Part shown: positions 37,627 through 48,114 of the stretch, piece after piece
How positions within the stretch are numbered: position 1 is the first letter of the stretch
Layout of the letters: each line of letters opens with the position of its first letter
Assembly (NCBI RefSeq): GCF_000518805.1
Contig: NZ_JAEH01000002.1
Span: 1 to 64,000, forward strand
Origin: Shewanella waksmanii ATCC BAA-643
GTDB taxonomy: Bacteria; Pseudomonadota; Gammaproteobacteria; Enterobacterales; Shewanellaceae
DNA: 64,000 nucleotides
Direction: 5' to 3'
Translations under genes and position numbers: made by a program
Notes under the pieces: generated by a model
The model's input: only the letters and a program-made list of their open reading frames with translations
What the model was told of the DNA's origin: nothing
Databases searched by the model: none

Positions 37627-39057
37627 TTATTGAGGTTGAGCGCCAACTAACTCTGAGTCCGAAGCTGAGTCTGCCGTTTGTGTATCGGTTGCATTAGGTA
37701 CAGATTCAAGCTGTTGGTTCTGGTTGTCTATCCACACTAAGGTGTCGTAGTAACGGCGAATACTGTCTACGTAATGCACCGCTTCGTTACCTCGAGCATA
37801 ACCATAGCGGGTTTTTTGATAGTACTTGCGCTTGTGCAATAAAGGCAGCACCTGTTTTAAATCGCGCCAAGCACTGGGGTTTAATCCCATGCCTTGGGCT
37901 ATGCGTCGGGCGTCTTCAACATGGCCATAGCCAATATTGTATGAGGCTAAGGCAAACCACATGCGCTGGTTTTCTGGAATTGAATCCGGTAGACGCTTAA
38001 GTATATCGTTAAGGTATTTGGCACCACCTTTAATACTTTGCATGGGGTCAAGGCGATTACTAATGCCCACTTGTTTAGCAGTAGGCAGTGTTAGCATCAT
38101 CAAACCGCGCACGCCAGTGGGCGAACGTGCGTTTGGATTCCAGTGGGATTCTTGATAAGCGGTGGCCGCCAGTTTTCGCCAGTCAATATCGCCAGCATAT
38201 TTGATAAACTGGTCTTTGTATTTTGGTAATTTGCTATCAATTGCCCGCAAAAAGGCGCGGGTATCAACATAATCAAATCGCTTAACATGAGCAAAATACT
38301 TTTCATTGAGGTGGGCTAAGGTACCGGCTAGGCGCTCTCCATGCCAAAAGCTGAGCAAATCACTCATTAACTTGTCGCTATTTTGTGACGGTAATAGCCA
38401 GACTACCGGTTGTTTCTCTCTTAGTACGGGGCCGGGGCGTAGTTCAGGCATAAAGCGACGACTGATCTCAAAGGTGGTTGAATCGGCAATGGTATAGCTG
38501 ATTTCATCGCGGGCTATCATACCCAGCAGTTCTTCACTGTCCTTGTCTGACTCCTGATTCCAAACCAGTTCGGGGTAGAGTTTTTGTAAGTTGGCCAGTG
38601 TTTCAACAAAGGATGAGTCGCTGATCACTGTTATGACATCGTCTAACTCGGAGATATCTTTAGGCGCGCGGGTTCCCTGTTTATAGACCAGCAGTTGATT
38701 GACATAATATAACGGTGGACCTAACCGAAAATGTTGGCGACGATGGTCGGTATCGGTTAAACCGGCAGCAAGTAGGTCCACTTCGCCATTGTTCAGCGCA
38801 GCGTACAGCTCGCCAATATTACCGTAAGCTTTCATGTTGAGCTCTAAACCAAGATAGTGAGCAAACTTGCTTGCCATCTCATAATCAAAACCTGCTTCGC
38901 CTTGGCCTGTTGTGACAAAAATTTGCGAGCCATATAGGGTGCCGACGTTGAGGTGGGTTTTGATGGTGGGTTCAACTTGCTTTGCTGATTCCACAACCAC
39001 AGGCTGGCAGGCTGCCAGTAACAAAATGGTGGTGAGAATTAGCAAGAGTTTTTTCAT
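37627..39057 (-). CDS. mltF: Membrane-bound lytic murein transglycosylase F
   Basis: Cleaves peptidoglycan glycan strands from the outer membrane. Product of 476 residues. The lipobox LLLAAC lipidates Cys near residue 17. An N-terminal solute-binding-like regulatory domain (about 35-265; [33 protein letters not shown]) is followed by the SLT catalytic domain (about 285-430; [20 protein letters not shown] with the catalytic Glu, [10 protein letters not shown]). A short disordered tail ends it. It is divergent from purL. Confidence 0.97.
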   Translation of the reverse strand: MKKLLLILTTILLLAACQPVVVESAKQVEPTIKTHLNVGTLYGSQIFVTTGQGEAGFDYEMASKFAHYLGLELNMKAYGNIGELYAALNNGEVDLLAAGLTDTDHRRQHFRLGPPLYYVNQLLVYKQGTRAPKDISELDDVITVISDSSFVETLANLQKLYPELVWNQESDKDSEELLGMIARDEISYTIADSTTFEISRRFMPELRPGPVLREKQPVVWLLPSQNSDKLMSDLLSFWHGERLAGTLAHLNEKYFAHVKRFDYVDTRAFLRAIDSKLPKYKDQFIKYAGDIDWRKLAATAYQESHWNPNARSPTGVRGLMMLTLPTAKQVGISNRLDPMQSIKGGAKYLNDILKRLPDSIPENQRMWFALASYNIGYGHVEDARRIAQGMGLNPSAWRDLKQVLPLLHKRKYYQKTRYGYARGNEAVHYVDSIRRYYDTLVWIDNQNQQLESVPNATDTQTADSASDSELVGAQPQ

Positions 39058-39382
39058 TAAATTAGTGTCTTATCAATGGTTTTTATTGAGCCCAGCGGTG
39101 AATTATATCACAGCTTATCGCAACTCAATAATTGCCTATTAGTCCCTGACGCAGCGGCTTATCCTTTGCCTAAGCTGACAACTATCTCAGCTCTAATTAT
39201 GTGCCATAAATGTTGAGTTAACCGAGATTGTTTGTCAATTGATGGTTTTTTTTATTCGCTGACCTTTTTTTATGACAGGAAACTTTGTTTTGAGGTTAGA
39301 ACACGGGTGATTTGTCGGTGACATTTCCCTATAATAGCGCCCAGATCTGACCCTGCAATTATAATTTATAAGGTGAATAGAC
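39058..39382. other. mltF-purL divergent intergenic region
   Basis: 325 bp without a gene. A perfect TATAAT at 39330-39335 could be the purL -10 box, but no good -35 box lies at the right distance. No PurR-type palindrome was recognised. AAGGTGAA precedes the purL start. Confidence 0.45.
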
Positions 39383-42300
39383 GTGATGGAGATCATCCGC
39401 GGAGCCCCAGCATTATCAGCGTTTAGAGTTCAAAAGCTTATGGAAGCATGTAAAAGTGCTGATTTGCCAGTAACTGATATCTACGCTGAGTTTATCCATT
39501 TAGCTGATTTAACTGAATCTTTAGAGGAAAATGAGCAGCAACAACTTGCCAAGTTGCTGACTTACGGACCTGCGATTGAAGCTCATGCACCAGCCGGTGC
39601 GCTTTATTTCGTGACCCCTCGTCCTGGCACTATCTCTCCTTGGTCGTCAAAAGCTACCGATATCGCCCATAACTGTGGTCTAGACAAAGTAAAACGTCTT
39701 GAGCGCGGTGTTGCATACTATGTGCAAGGTGAGGCGTTGAGCGCTGAGCAACAGCAAATCCTCAATGGATTGCTGCATGACCGCATGGTTGAAGTGATTT
39801 TACCTGAGTTTGAACAAGCAGCTGTGCTGTTTGCGCGCACAGAGCCAGCTAAGTTCACCAGCGTGAATGTGTTAGGTGAAGGTAAGCGTGCCTTAGAGCA
39901 GGCGAATGTTGAATTGGGTTTAGCGTTAGCACCTGATGAAATCGACTACTTGGTAGAGAACTTTGTTCGCCTTGGTCGTAACCCCAACGATGTTGAATTA
40001 ATGATGTTCGCTCAGGCTAACTCTGAGCATTGCCGTCATAAAATCTTTAATGCAGATTGGACAATTGATGGTGAAGTACAGCCAAAGTCATTGTTCAAAA
40101 TGATTAAAAACACCTTTGAGAAAACGCCTGAGCATGTGTTGTCAGCGTATAAAGATAACGCCGCCGTAATGGAAGGTAGTGTCGCAGGGCGCTTCTTCCC
40201 AGAGCAAGACGGTGTGTATGCTTATCACACTGAACCCATGCATATTTTGATGAAGGTCGAGACTCATAACCACCCAACGGCTATTAGTCCGTATCCTGGT
40301 GCAGCAACCGGTTCAGGCGGTGAAATCCGCGATGAAGGGGCAACAGGTCGTGGTTCTAAACCTAAAGCGGGTTTAACTGGCTTCAGTGTCTCCAATCTAA
40401 AAATCCCAGGTTTTGTTCAACCTTGGGAAGGGGATTATGGCAAGCCAGATCGCATTGTTAACGCATTAGATATTATGACCGAAGGCCCACTTGGTGGCGC
40501 GGCATTTAACAATGAGTTCGGTCGTCCAGCATTATTAGGTTATTTCCGTACCTATGAGCAGGAAGTCAGCAGCCACAATGGCGTAGAGATGCGCGGTTAT
40601 CACAAGCCAATCATGTTGGCGGGTGGTTTAGGTAATATTCGCGAAGAGCATGTACAAAAAGGCGAGATTACCGTCGGTGCCAAGCTTATCGTATTAGGCG
40701 GCCCTGCCATGAACATCGGTCTGGGTGGCGGCGCGGCTTCTTCTATGGCATCGGGTCAATCAAGCGAAGATTTAGATTTTGCTTCAGTGCAGCGTGAAAA
40801 CCCAGAGATGGAGCGTCGCTGTCAAGAGGTGATCGATCGCTGTTGGCAGATGGGTGATGATAACCCTATTCAGTTTATCCATGATGTGGGTGCAGGCGGG
40901 TTATCCAATGCCTTCCCTGAGCTGGTAGACGATGGTGAGCGTGGCGGTAAGTTTGAGCTACGTAATGTGCCTTCTGATGAGCCAGGCATGAGCCCACTAG
41001 AGATTTGGTGTAATGAATCACAAGAGCGCTATGTGATGTCAGTTGCACCAGAAAACCTCGATACATTTACTGCTATCTGTGAGCGCGAACGCGCACCATT
41101 TGCGGTTGTCGGTGTGGCAACAGAAGAACGTCACCTGTCATTAAGCGATGAGCACTTTGACAACAAGCCGATTGATTTACCACTTGAAGTGCTGTTAGGT
41201 AAAGCGCCCAAGATGAGCCGTGATGTTGTGTCTGCTAAAGCACAGTCACCGGCACTTGATCAAACTCAGGTCGATATTAAAGACGCAGTACGCCGAGTGT
41301 TACGTCTTCCTACTGTCGCTGAGAAAACCTTCCTTATTACCATTGGCGATCGTAGTGTGACCGGTTTAGTTAACCGCGATCAAATGGTCGGCCCATGGCA
41401 AGTCCCTGTTGCAGATTGCGCGGTAACCGCTTCGAGTTTTGACTCGTACACCGGTGAAGCCATGTCGATGGGTGAGCGTACCCCATTAGCACTACTCGAT
41501 TTCGGTGCATCGGCACGTATGGCGGTGGCAGAATCAATTTTAAACATTGCAGGTACTGACATTGGTGCACTTAAACGCATTAAGTTGTCAGCTAACTGGA
41601 TGTCAGCAGCAGGTCACCCTGGTGAAGACGCTGGCCTTTACGAGGCTGTAAAAGCCGTCGGTGAAGAGCTATGTCCAGAGCTAGATCTAACCATCCCTGT
41701 TGGTAAAGATTCAATGTCGATGAAAACAGCTTGGCAAGACCAAGGTGTTGATAAAACGGTGACATCACCAATGTCATTGGTGATTACAGCATTTGGCGCG
41801 GTTCAAGACATTCGTAATACCGTGACCCCTGAGCTTCGCAGTGATAAAGGTGACACTGAACTGCTACTGGTTGACTTAGGCAATGGCAAAAACCGCATGG
41901 GTGGCTCGGCACTGGCTCAAGTTTATGGTGAGCTAGGTGATACAGCGCCCGATCTAGATAGCGCAACGCAGTTACGTGGCTTCTTTGAAGTGATGCAGCC
42001 GCTAGTCGCGAACCGTGATGTGATTGCTTACCACGACCGCAGTGACGGTGGCTTGTTTACCACTCTAGTGGAAATGGCCTTTGCTGGTAATGTTGGTTTA
42101 GATATCAATTTAGCAAGCTTATCAGGCACGGCTGTTGAGCAACTGTTTAACGAAGAGTTAGGCGGTGTGCTGCAAGTATCGAAAGATAAAGCCGCTGCTA
42201 TTAGTGCATTGTTCAGTGACGCTGGTGTGACTGTTCACCAAATTGGTACGCTAGTCACAGGAGACACCATCACTATTAAAGATGGTCAGCAATCTTTATT

Positions 42301-43267
42301 GTCTGAGTCGCGTACAGAGTTACGTACCATCTGGGCTGAAACGACCTATCGTATGCAAGCGCTACGTGATAACCCAGAATGTGCCAAAGAAGAGTTTGAG
42401 TTAAAGCAAGATCCGCAAGAGCCTGGTTTAACGGTTGATTTGACCTTTGACCCGAGTGAGGACATTGCAGCACCTTACATTCTTAAAGGTGCAGCGCCGA
42501 AGATGGCGATTTTACGCGAGCAGGGCGTTAACTCTCATTTAGAGATGGCGGCGGCATTTGATCGTGCGGGCTTTGAAAGTCGTGATGTGCACATGAGTGA
42601 CGTGCTCAGCGGTCGCATTAGCCTCGATGACTTCCAAGGCCTCGCGGCATGTGGTGGTTTCTCTTACGGTGACGTACTGGGCGCTGGTGAAGGTTGGGCT
42701 AAATCGATTCTATTTAATGCCCGTGCTCGAGAGCAGTTTACCCGTTTCTTTGAGCGTGAAGACAGCTTCTCTTTGGGGGTGTGTAATGGTTGCCAAATGT
42801 TGTCAAACCTTAAAGATATCATTCCAGGTACCGAACATTGGCCACACTTCGTTACTAACCGCTCAGAGCGTTTTGAAGCGCGCTTTAGTTTAGTTGAAGT
42901 GCAGAAGAGCCCATCATTGTTCTTCCAAGGCATGGAAGGCTCTAGAATGCCGATTGCTGTTTCTCATGGTGAAGGCCGTGCTGAATTTAGCTCGAGCAGC
43001 GCTCAAGCTGCTGCAGAAGCATCTGGTACCATAGCACTGCGATATGTTGATGGTAATGGTCAAATAGCCACTAAGTATCCACAAAACCCCAATGGTTCAC
43101 CGAATGCATTGAGTGGCATTTGTAGCGAAGATGGTCGAGTGACGATTATGATGCCACACCCGGAGCGTGTTTTCAGAACGGTTGCTAACTCATGGCACCC
43201 TGACGAGTGGGGAGAGGATAGCCCATGGATGCGTATGTTCCGCAACGTGCGTGCTAATTTAGGCTAG
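39383..43267 (+). CDS. purL: Phosphoribosylformylglycinamidine synthase (large single-chain type)
   Basis: Fourth step of purine synthesis: FGAR plus glutamine and ATP to FGAM. Product of 1294 residues, the fused gammaproteobacterial form. N-terminal domain, then the FGAM synthetase core with [15 protein letters not shown] near residue 213, [20 protein letters not shown] near 292-311 and a second AIR-synthase-like half ([15 protein letters not shown] near 770). The C-terminal class I glutaminase has the nucleophile in [10 protein letters not shown] near 1133 and MPHPERVFR near 1259. The start is GTG 39383 or ATG 39386. Confidence 0.98.
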   Translation: MMEIIRGAPALSAFRVQKLMEACKSADLPVTDIYAEFIHLADLTESLEENEQQQLAKLLTYGPAIEAHAPAGALYFVTPRPGTISPWSSKATDIAHNCGLDKVKRLERGVAYYVQGEALSAEQQQILNGLLHDRMVEVILPEFEQAAVLFARTEPAKFTSVNVLGEGKRALEQANVELGLALAPDEIDYLVENFVRLGRNPNDVELMMFAQANSEHCRHKIFNADWTIDGEVQPKSLFKMIKNTFEKTPEHVLSAYKDNAAVMEGSVAGRFFPEQDGVYAYHTEPMHILMKVETHNHPTAISPYPGAATGSGGEIRDEGATGRGSKPKAGLTGFSVSNLKIPGFVQPWEGDYGKPDRIVNALDIMTEGPLGGAAFNNEFGRPALLGYFRTYEQEVSSHNGVEMRGYHKPIMLAGGLGNIREEHVQKGEITVGAKLIVLGGPAMNIGLGGGAASSMASGQSSEDLDFASVQRENPEMERRCQEVIDRCWQMGDDNPIQFIHDVGAGGLSNAFPELVDDGERGGKFELRNVPSDEPGMSPLEIWCNESQERYVMSVAPENLDTFTAICERERAPFAVVGVATEERHLSLSDEHFDNKPIDLPLEVLLGKAPKMSRDVVSAKAQSPALDQTQVDIKDAVRRVLRLPTVAEKTFLITIGDRSVTGLVNRDQMVGPWQVPVADCAVTASSFDSYTGEAMSMGERTPLALLDFGASARMAVAESILNIAGTDIGALKRIKLSANWMSAAGHPGEDAGLYEAVKAVGEELCPELDLTIPVGKDSMSMKTAWQDQGVDKTVTSPMSLVITAFGAVQDIRNTVTPELRSDKGDTELLLVDLGNGKNRMGGSALAQVYGELGDTAPDLDSATQLRGFFEVMQPLVANRDVIAYHDRSDGGLFTTLVEMAFAGNVGLDINLASLSGTAVEQLFNEELGGVLQVSKDKAAAISALFSDAGVTVHQIGTLVTGDTITIKDGQQSLLSESRTELRTIWAETTYRMQALRDNPECAKEEFELKQDPQEPGLTVDLTFDPSEDIAAPYILKGAAPKMAILREQGVNSHLEMAAAFDRAGFESRDVHMSDVLSGRISLDDFQGLAACGGFSYGDVLGAGEGWAKSILFNARAREQFTRFFEREDSFSLGVCNGCQMLSNLKDIIPGTEHWPHFVTNRSERFEARFSLVEVQKSPSLFFQGMEGSRMPIAVSHGEGRAEFSSSSAQAAAEASGTIALRYVDGNGQIATKYPQNPNGSPNALSGICSEDGRVTIMMPHPERVFRTVANSWHPDEWGEDSPWMRMFRNVRANLG

Positions 43268-43297
43268 TTTTAACCTACTAAAACGTTTTGGTTTTGC

Positions 43298-43331
43298 AAC
43301 GGGCTTCGAAATTTCGAAGCCCGTTTTTTAT
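43298..43331 (+). terminator. Terminator of purL
   Basis: Perfect 14-bp palindrome AACGGGCTTCGAAA / TTTCGAAGCCCGTT followed by six T. Confidence 0.93.
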
Positions 43332-43561
43332 TGCCTGAAATTTGTAATTAATTACGCTTTTGAACCAACTAGTTAGCTGGTTCCTTTTTGATTAGTCTTT
43401 ACTGAAACGAAGCAAAACACGGCTTTTATAGTCATCAGCACTCAAACCAACAATACCGCGGGTTTATTAATGTAAAGAAGTTAGAGCCGCACGCAAGGAT
43501 TTATTAAGCTATGCTAAATTAGCGTGTTGTTGATAAGTGGTTTTCTAAGGCAATGAGGTAA
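43332..43561. other. Gap between purL and the 25-codon gene
   Basis: 230 bp with no recognised gene, repeat or strong hairpin. Confidence 0.4.
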
Positions 43562-43597
43562 TAAAAAGCCGCTTTAACTGCTAAGAGCTAAAGCGGC
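43562..43597 (-). terminator. Terminator of the 25-codon gene
   Basis: Stem GCCGCTTTA / TAAAGCGGC (43568-43576, 43589-43597) with 12-base loop, followed on the minus strand by TTTTTATT. Confidence 0.85.
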
Positions 43598-43642
43598 GGT
43601 TTTGCGCTAACAAAACTTTCAATTGGGTCTATCTTGCTGTTA

Positions 43643-43720
43643 TTACAGCTCGCGAGCGGTATAAAGCTCAACGAAAGTACGCTTGTAACGGTTAACCAGA
43701 CGATCGAATAAGTTTTTCAT
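43643..43720 (-). CDS. Unrecognised 25-residue small protein
   Basis: ATG 43720 with GGAGA six bases upstream; TAA at 43643. The peptide begins MKNLFDRLVNRYKRTFVELY and ends TAREL. It looks amphipathic-helical with basic and hydrophobic faces. The unit is complete: promoter TTGTTG-17-TAATAT at 43817-43845, a leader of about 90 nt, the peptide, then a strong terminator. This is too regular for chance. It could be a small membrane-associated protein or a regulatory peptide; it might equally be a small RNA that happens to encode a peptide. Confidence 0.65.
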   Translation of the reverse strand: MKNLFDRLVNRYKRTFVELYTAREL

Positions 43721-43816
43721 AGTATGTCTCCACAAAGTTAAAGGTCATGTAAGCGGAGTGAGGTTGTCCGGGCTACGACACCGGGTTTGTTAAACCGTCT
43801 CCTTAACACAGGAGCT

Positions 43817-43845
43817 ATATTAAAGTTTTGTTTGCCAGGCAACAA
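43817..43845 (-). promoter_or_regulatory. Candidate sigma-70 promoter of the 25-codon gene
   Basis: On the minus strand TTGTTG (43840-43845), 17-bp spacer, TAATAT (43817-43822). Transcription would begin near 43810 and leave a 90-nt leader containing a CTCCT/AGGAG pair (CTCCTGTGTTAAGGAG). Confidence 0.6.
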
Positions 43846-43849
43846 ACGA

Positions 43850-44505
43850 GAAAAATTGTATGTTGTCATTATTAATTCTAATGCTTTGCGTTGATGTTAA
43901 AGTGATCTGTATGTTCAAATATTAATTAAAACACTGTTTTTAAATATATTTTTATTTGTTTGTTTTTTGTTGCGTATTAATATAACTAGCCTTGAAAATA
44001 GATATGGTTTTATTTTTTGCGTTTTACGAGGCAATTTGTGATTTTAAGGTGACTATTTTAGTTGTTTACCTTGTAAAGGTCACCCCTATCATGAAATGGC
44101 TTGCTTTGCAATAAGGTCGTAGGGGGAAGTGTGCCCAATCCCTCAAAACCCATTATCCGCGCGGTGTTTGATTGATTTGAATCAAATTACAATGGTATAA
44201 ATTGATAGTGAAATTAAAGTTTGTTAACCACAAGCTACTGAGAAATAAAGATTTGTTGTTTTTGTTACGACACGCCGAATGTTAGGTGTCACAGAATTAA
44301 CAGGTTGTGTGACACAGGTCTCATTGGCGGGTTGTTTTATCACGAATGATGTAATTTCGCGACGAAAGATAGAAAATGTAAATTTAACCGTTTGCTGAAT
44401 GAAGATGAGGCAAACACTTTAAAAATAAAATTCCTAATTAGGCATTTTTCATAGTTGATGGGGATCTAACTATGAAAAGTGACAGTAGCACCTAAGGAGT
44501 CACTG
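43850..44505. other. cydA upstream control region
   Basis: AT-rich, no gene seen. It contains an FNR-type box at 44172-44185 and an inverted repeat GTGTCACA / TGTGACAC (44287-44294, 44308-44315). The length suggests several regulators act on cydABX. Confidence 0.55.
44172..44185. promoter_or_regulatory. FNR/EtrA-type binding site upstream of cydA
   Basis: TTGATTTGAATCAA matches the FNR consensus TTGAT-N4-ATCAA at all ten specified bases. In Shewanella the FNR homologue is EtrA. The site lies 320 bp before the cydA start; whether it activates or represses depends on the unknown transcription start. Confidence 0.75.
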
Positions 44506-46062
44506 ATGATCTTAGAAGAGGTTGTAGAGTTATCGCGCTTGCAGTTTGCGTTGACCGCTATGTATCACTTCCTATTTGTACCCTTAACACTGGGATTGGC
44601 CTTTTTGCTTGCCATCATGGAATCGCTCTATGTGATGACAGATAAGCAAATCTATAAGGACATGACCAAGTTTTGGGGTAAGTTGTTTGGTATTAACTTC
44701 GCGCTAGGTGTCACCACCGGTTTGGCGATGGAGTTCCAGTTCGGTACAAACTGGTCTTATTATTCTCACTATGTTGGCGACATCTTCGGCGCGCCTCTTG
44801 CTATTGAAGGCCTGATGGCATTCTTCTTAGAGTCGACCTTAGTAGGTATGTTCTTCTTCGGTTGGGATCGTTTTAGCAAGCGTCAGCATCTAGCGGTTAC
44901 TTGGTTAGTTGCCCTAGGCTCTAACATGTCAGCATTGTGGATTCTAGTGGCAAACGGTTGGATGCAAAACCCAATTGGCTCTGTGTTTAACTATGAAACC
45001 ATGCGTATGGAAATGACTAGCTTCGGTGAGGTGTTATTTAACCCTGTTGCCCAAGTTAAGTTTGTTCATACTGTAGCGTCAGGTTACGTTGCTGGTGCAA
45101 TGTTCGTGCTATCAATCAGTGCTTACTACATTTTGAAAAAGCGTGACTTACCTTTTGCTCGTCGCTCATTTGCGATTGCAGCAAGTTTTGGTATGGCGTC
45201 AATTTTATCCGTTATCGTACTAGGTGATGAGTCAGGCTATAAAGTGGGTGAAGCGCAACGCGTTAAACTGGCTGCAATTGAAGCTGAATGGCATACAGAA
45301 CCTGCTCCAGCCGGATTTACTGTGGTAGGTATGCCTAACAGTGAAACGATGCACAACGATTATGCAATCAAGATTCCATATGCAATGGGTATTATTGCTA
45401 CCCGTTCATTGGATGAAGAGGTCACCGGTATTATTGACCTTATCGATGAGCATGAGGTGCGCATTCGTAACGGTATGGAAGCCTATGCGATGTTAACTGA
45501 ATTACGTGCGGGTAACGAGACTCCTGAATTGCGTGCCGCTTTTGAAGAAGCGAAAGTTGACCTAGGTTACGGCTTGCTACTTAAACGTTATACCTCTGAT
45601 GTTGTCGATGCGACAGAAGAGCAGATTAAAGCGGCTGCCAAAGACTCTATTCCTTCGGTTGCACCACTATTCTGGTCGTTCCGTGTGATGGTAGGTCTTG
45701 GTGTGATTATGCTGTTCGTCTTTGCTGCGGCATTCTGGCAAAGCACACGTCATAAGATTGATGAAAAACCATGGGTATTGAAAGCTGCACTATATAGCTT
45801 GCCATTACCGTGGATTGCGATCGAATGTGGTTGGTTTGTGGCCGAGTATGGTCGTCAACCATGGACGATTTCAGAAGTTCTGCCGACATTCATGTCAGCG
45901 TCTAGCCTAACTGTTAGCGACTTGTGGTTCAGTATTATCACTATCACGCTGTTCTACTCAGTACTATTGGTTATTGAGCTGTTCCTAATGATTAAGTTTG
46001 CTAAGCAAGGTCCAAGTTGCTTGAAGACTGGCCGTTATCATTTTGAAAAGCTAGACGCCTAA
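44506..46062 (+). CDS. cydA: Cytochrome bd ubiquinol oxidase subunit I
   Basis: Haem-bearing subunit of the high-affinity quinol:oxygen oxidoreductase in the inner membrane. From ATG 44506 (AAGGAG seven bases upstream) it has 518 residues. The early helix [20 protein letters not shown] carries the conserved His (near 21) that binds haem b595. Further marks are [20 protein letters not shown], the family region [11 protein letters not shown], a long Q-loop (about 245-385) and [19 protein letters not shown] near 433. cydB follows after 15 bp. Confidence 0.98.
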   Translation: MILEEVVELSRLQFALTAMYHFLFVPLTLGLAFLLAIMESLYVMTDKQIYKDMTKFWGKLFGINFALGVTTGLAMEFQFGTNWSYYSHYVGDIFGAPLAIEGLMAFFLESTLVGMFFFGWDRFSKRQHLAVTWLVALGSNMSALWILVANGWMQNPIGSVFNYETMRMEMTSFGEVLFNPVAQVKFVHTVASGYVAGAMFVLSISAYYILKKRDLPFARRSFAIAASFGMASILSVIVLGDESGYKVGEAQRVKLAAIEAEWHTEPAPAGFTVVGMPNSETMHNDYAIKIPYAMGIIATRSLDEEVTGIIDLIDEHEVRIRNGMEAYAMLTELRAGNETPELRAAFEEAKVDLGYGLLLKRYTSDVVDATEEQIKAAAKDSIPSVAPLFWSFRVMVGLGVIMLFVFAAAFWQSTRHKIDEKPWVLKAALYSLPLPWIAIECGWFVAEYGRQPWTISEVLPTFMSASSLTVSDLWFSIITITLFYSVLLVIELFLMIKFAKQGPSCLKTGRYHFEKLDA

Positions 46063-46077
46063 ACAGGAGATCTGATT

Positions 46078-47217
46078 ATGTTTGATTATGAAGTATTAAG
46101 ATTTATCTGGTGGGCGCTGATTGGCGTGCTCTTTATCGGCTTTGCCGTGACAGATGGCTTTGATATGGGAGTGGGTGCGCTACTACCGATTATCGGTAAA
46201 GATGACACTGAACGCCGTATCATGATTAACTCGATTGCCCCGCACTGGGACGGTAACCAAGTTTGGTTAATCACCGCTGGTGGCGCATTGTTCGCTGCAT
46301 GGCCAATGGTGTACGCCGTGTCATTCTCGGGCTTTTATGTTGCGATGATGCTGGTACTGTTTGCCTTGTTCTTGCGCCCGGTTGGATTCGACTATCGTTC
46401 TAAGATTGAAGATCCAAGATGGCGTAAAGCGTGGGATTGGGCGCTATTTGTCGGTGGCTTTGTGCCTCCACTTATCATCGGTGTTGCATTTGGTAACCTA
46501 CTTCAAGGTGTGCCGTTTAACTTCGATGAGTACTTACGTGCTTATTACCACGGTGGCCTGATTGGTCTACTGAATCCATTTGGATTATTAGCAGGCCTTG
46601 TGAGCGTGAGCATGTTCATCATGCAAGGTGGCGCTTGGCTGCAAATGAAGACCGAAGGTGAGCTGCGCGAACGTGCTGCGATGGCAACTAAAGTTGCGGC
46701 TGGTCTATTGTTTGCCTTGTTTGCTGCTGCGGGTGTTTGGTTAGCTAACGGTATTGATGGTTATGTGATCACCTCTGCGATTGATACCGCAGGTGCATCA
46801 AACCCAGCGCTTAAGACAGTAGCAGTTGAATCAGGTGCATGGCTTGCTAACTACGACAAGTACCCAATCACTATGCTGTTCCCTGTGATTGGTTTAGCGA
46901 TGCCATTGCTTGTACTCGCGAGCAGCCAGTTTAACCGTAGTGGTTTTGCATTCTTCTTTAGTTCGCTAGCAGTAGCGGGTGTGATTCTAACTTGTGGTGC
47001 AGCAATGTTCCCATTCGTTATGCCTTCATCTCTTGAGCCAAACATCAGTTTGACTATGTGGGATGCAACGGCAAGTCACATGACGCTAACGGTAATGACT
47101 TGGGCTGCAATCATCTTTGTACCAATCGTACTGAGCTACACGATTTGGACCTACTTGAAGATGTTTGGTCGCCTAACGCGTAACTACATTGAAAATAACA
47201 AGACGTCACTGTACTAA
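46078..47217 (+). CDS. cydB: Cytochrome bd ubiquinol oxidase subunit II
   Basis: Partner of CydA with about eight to nine transmembrane helices. Product of 379 residues. Typical segments are the start MFDYEVLRFIWWALIGVL, FAVTDGFDMGVGALLP and APHWDGNQVWLITAGGALFA (near 59). ATG 46078 follows CAGGAGATCTGATT. cydX follows 15 bp after its stop. Confidence 0.98.
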   Translation: MFDYEVLRFIWWALIGVLFIGFAVTDGFDMGVGALLPIIGKDDTERRIMINSIAPHWDGNQVWLITAGGALFAAWPMVYAVSFSGFYVAMMLVLFALFLRPVGFDYRSKIEDPRWRKAWDWALFVGGFVPPLIIGVAFGNLLQGVPFNFDEYLRAYYHGGLIGLLNPFGLLAGLVSVSMFIMQGGAWLQMKTEGELRERAAMATKVAAGLLFALFAAAGVWLANGIDGYVITSAIDTAGASNPALKTVAVESGAWLANYDKYPITMLFPVIGLAMPLLVLASSQFNRSGFAFFFSSLAVAGVILTCGAAMFPFVMPSSLEPNISLTMWDATASHMTLTVMTWAAIIFVPIVLSYTIWTYLKMFGRLTRNYIENNKTSLY

Positions 47218-47232
47218 TAAGGAGCCCTTACT

Positions 47233-47349
47233 ATGTGGTATTTTGCTTGGATATTAGGTATTTTGCTGGCGTGTTCTTTCGGGATTATCAACGCTCTATG
47301 GCTTGAAAATACTGAAAATATGGACCGAGATTCAGAAGCTGATGAGTAA
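47233..47349 (+). CDS. cydX: Cytochrome bd oxidase small subunit CydX
   Basis: Product of 38 residues: MWYFAWILGILLACSFGIIN leads into ALWLENTENMDRDSEADE. One transmembrane helix and an acidic tail, matching CydX (YbgT), which is needed for stable, active bd oxidase. The start has AAGGAG eight bases upstream, and the gene ends the cydABX operon before a strong terminator. Confidence 0.96.
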   Translation: MWYFAWILGILLACSFGIINALWLENTENMDRDSEADE

Positions 47350-47363
47350 TCTGACCTAGTCCG

Positions 47364-47396
47364 AAAAGCCCTAACTGGTTCAGTTAGGGCTTTTTT
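47364..47396 (+). terminator. Terminator of cydABX
   Basis: Stem AAGCCCTAACT / AGTTAGGGCTT with loop GGTTC, followed by T-run. Confidence 0.93.
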
Positions 47397-47467
47397 ATTG
47401 GCACAATGAGTCACTCGTTACACGAATCTCTAAGCTGGTGTTGTAGCAGAAACAACAAGCATTGCAG

Positions 47468-47737
47468 TTATACCAATCAGTATAAGAATTTGATCTACTC
47501 AGCGCGCTTTGGGCAAACTAATTCAAGGCGAATGATTGAAACAATGGTTGTTCCCTTGTGAAATTATTCAACGCAGAAGTAGGCAGCCTAAAACGCGCCA
47601 GAATGGCGAGTTTTAGCGATTCTGATGCTGTGTTAACGAGCTTAACCGTAGAATAACTATGCTCTTCACTCGTTGCCTTACCTCAGAACCGCTAAACTCT
47701 CGCTGAGTGACTAAATGTTTATACTGATTGGTATTAT
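47468..47737. mobile_element. MITE-like element, copy 2 (complete)
   Basis: About 270 bp bounded by imperfect terminal inverted repeats of about 36 bp. The left end TTATACCAATCAGTATAAG at 47468 mirrors TTATACTGATTGGTATTAT ending at 47737, with CTCAGCG further in on both sides. It carries no transposase. Bases 47468-47615 match copy 1 at the window start in reverse orientation, at roughly 94 % by eye. Target-site duplications were not clear. Confidence 0.78.
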
Positions 47738-47862
47738 TCTCACGCCAGTTGCCAGTGTATTTATTGGCGCTAAAAGCGCATATTAAGCAGTTATCACAGC
47801 TAAGGTAATCGGCAGATTGGTTTGACCTTGTTTCACACCTGATTATGTTCACGCGCTTCGGC

Positions 47863-47953
47863 TTTCCTCGAACCATCTTTCCTTGAACCATCTTTCCTTG
47901 AGCCAGACTATCCTTGAACAATGTATCCTTGACCCAATTTTTCTTGAACCATA
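47863..47953. repeat. Degenerate 15-bp tandem repeat (six units)
   Basis: Six successive units around the word TTTCCTTGAACCATC at 47863, 47878, 47893, 47909, 47924 and 47939. Spacing is 15, 15, 16, 15 and 15 bp. Units differ by one to five bases. Open frames through it on the minus strand have no ribosome binding site or family match. Confidence 0.85.
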
Positions 47954-48040
47954 GATTGCCTGCAAAGCCATTACAGCGTTGTGACTAAGATTATGTGCGA
48001 AGAGGCGGGCAGAACATTTAAAGGCTGAGAAGCGGGTATT

Positions 48041-48070
48041 AAAAAGGCTTGAAGTCAACTTCAAGCCTTT
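48041..48070 (-). terminator. Terminator of the chemotaxis receptor gene
   Basis: Perfect 12-bp stem AAAGGCTTGAAG / CTTCAAGCCTTT with loop TCAA, ending in TTTTT on the minus strand. Confidence 0.92.
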
Positions 48071-48114
48071 AAGGGCAAACCTGTAGCAATGCGCATTATC
48101 CATGCGCATATTCT

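Noticed and set aside
47613..48109. Two minus-strand open frames of 86 and 102 codons through the minisatellite
   Set aside because: They arise from the 15-bp period lacking stops; no ribosome binding site or family resemblance, and they differ in frame.
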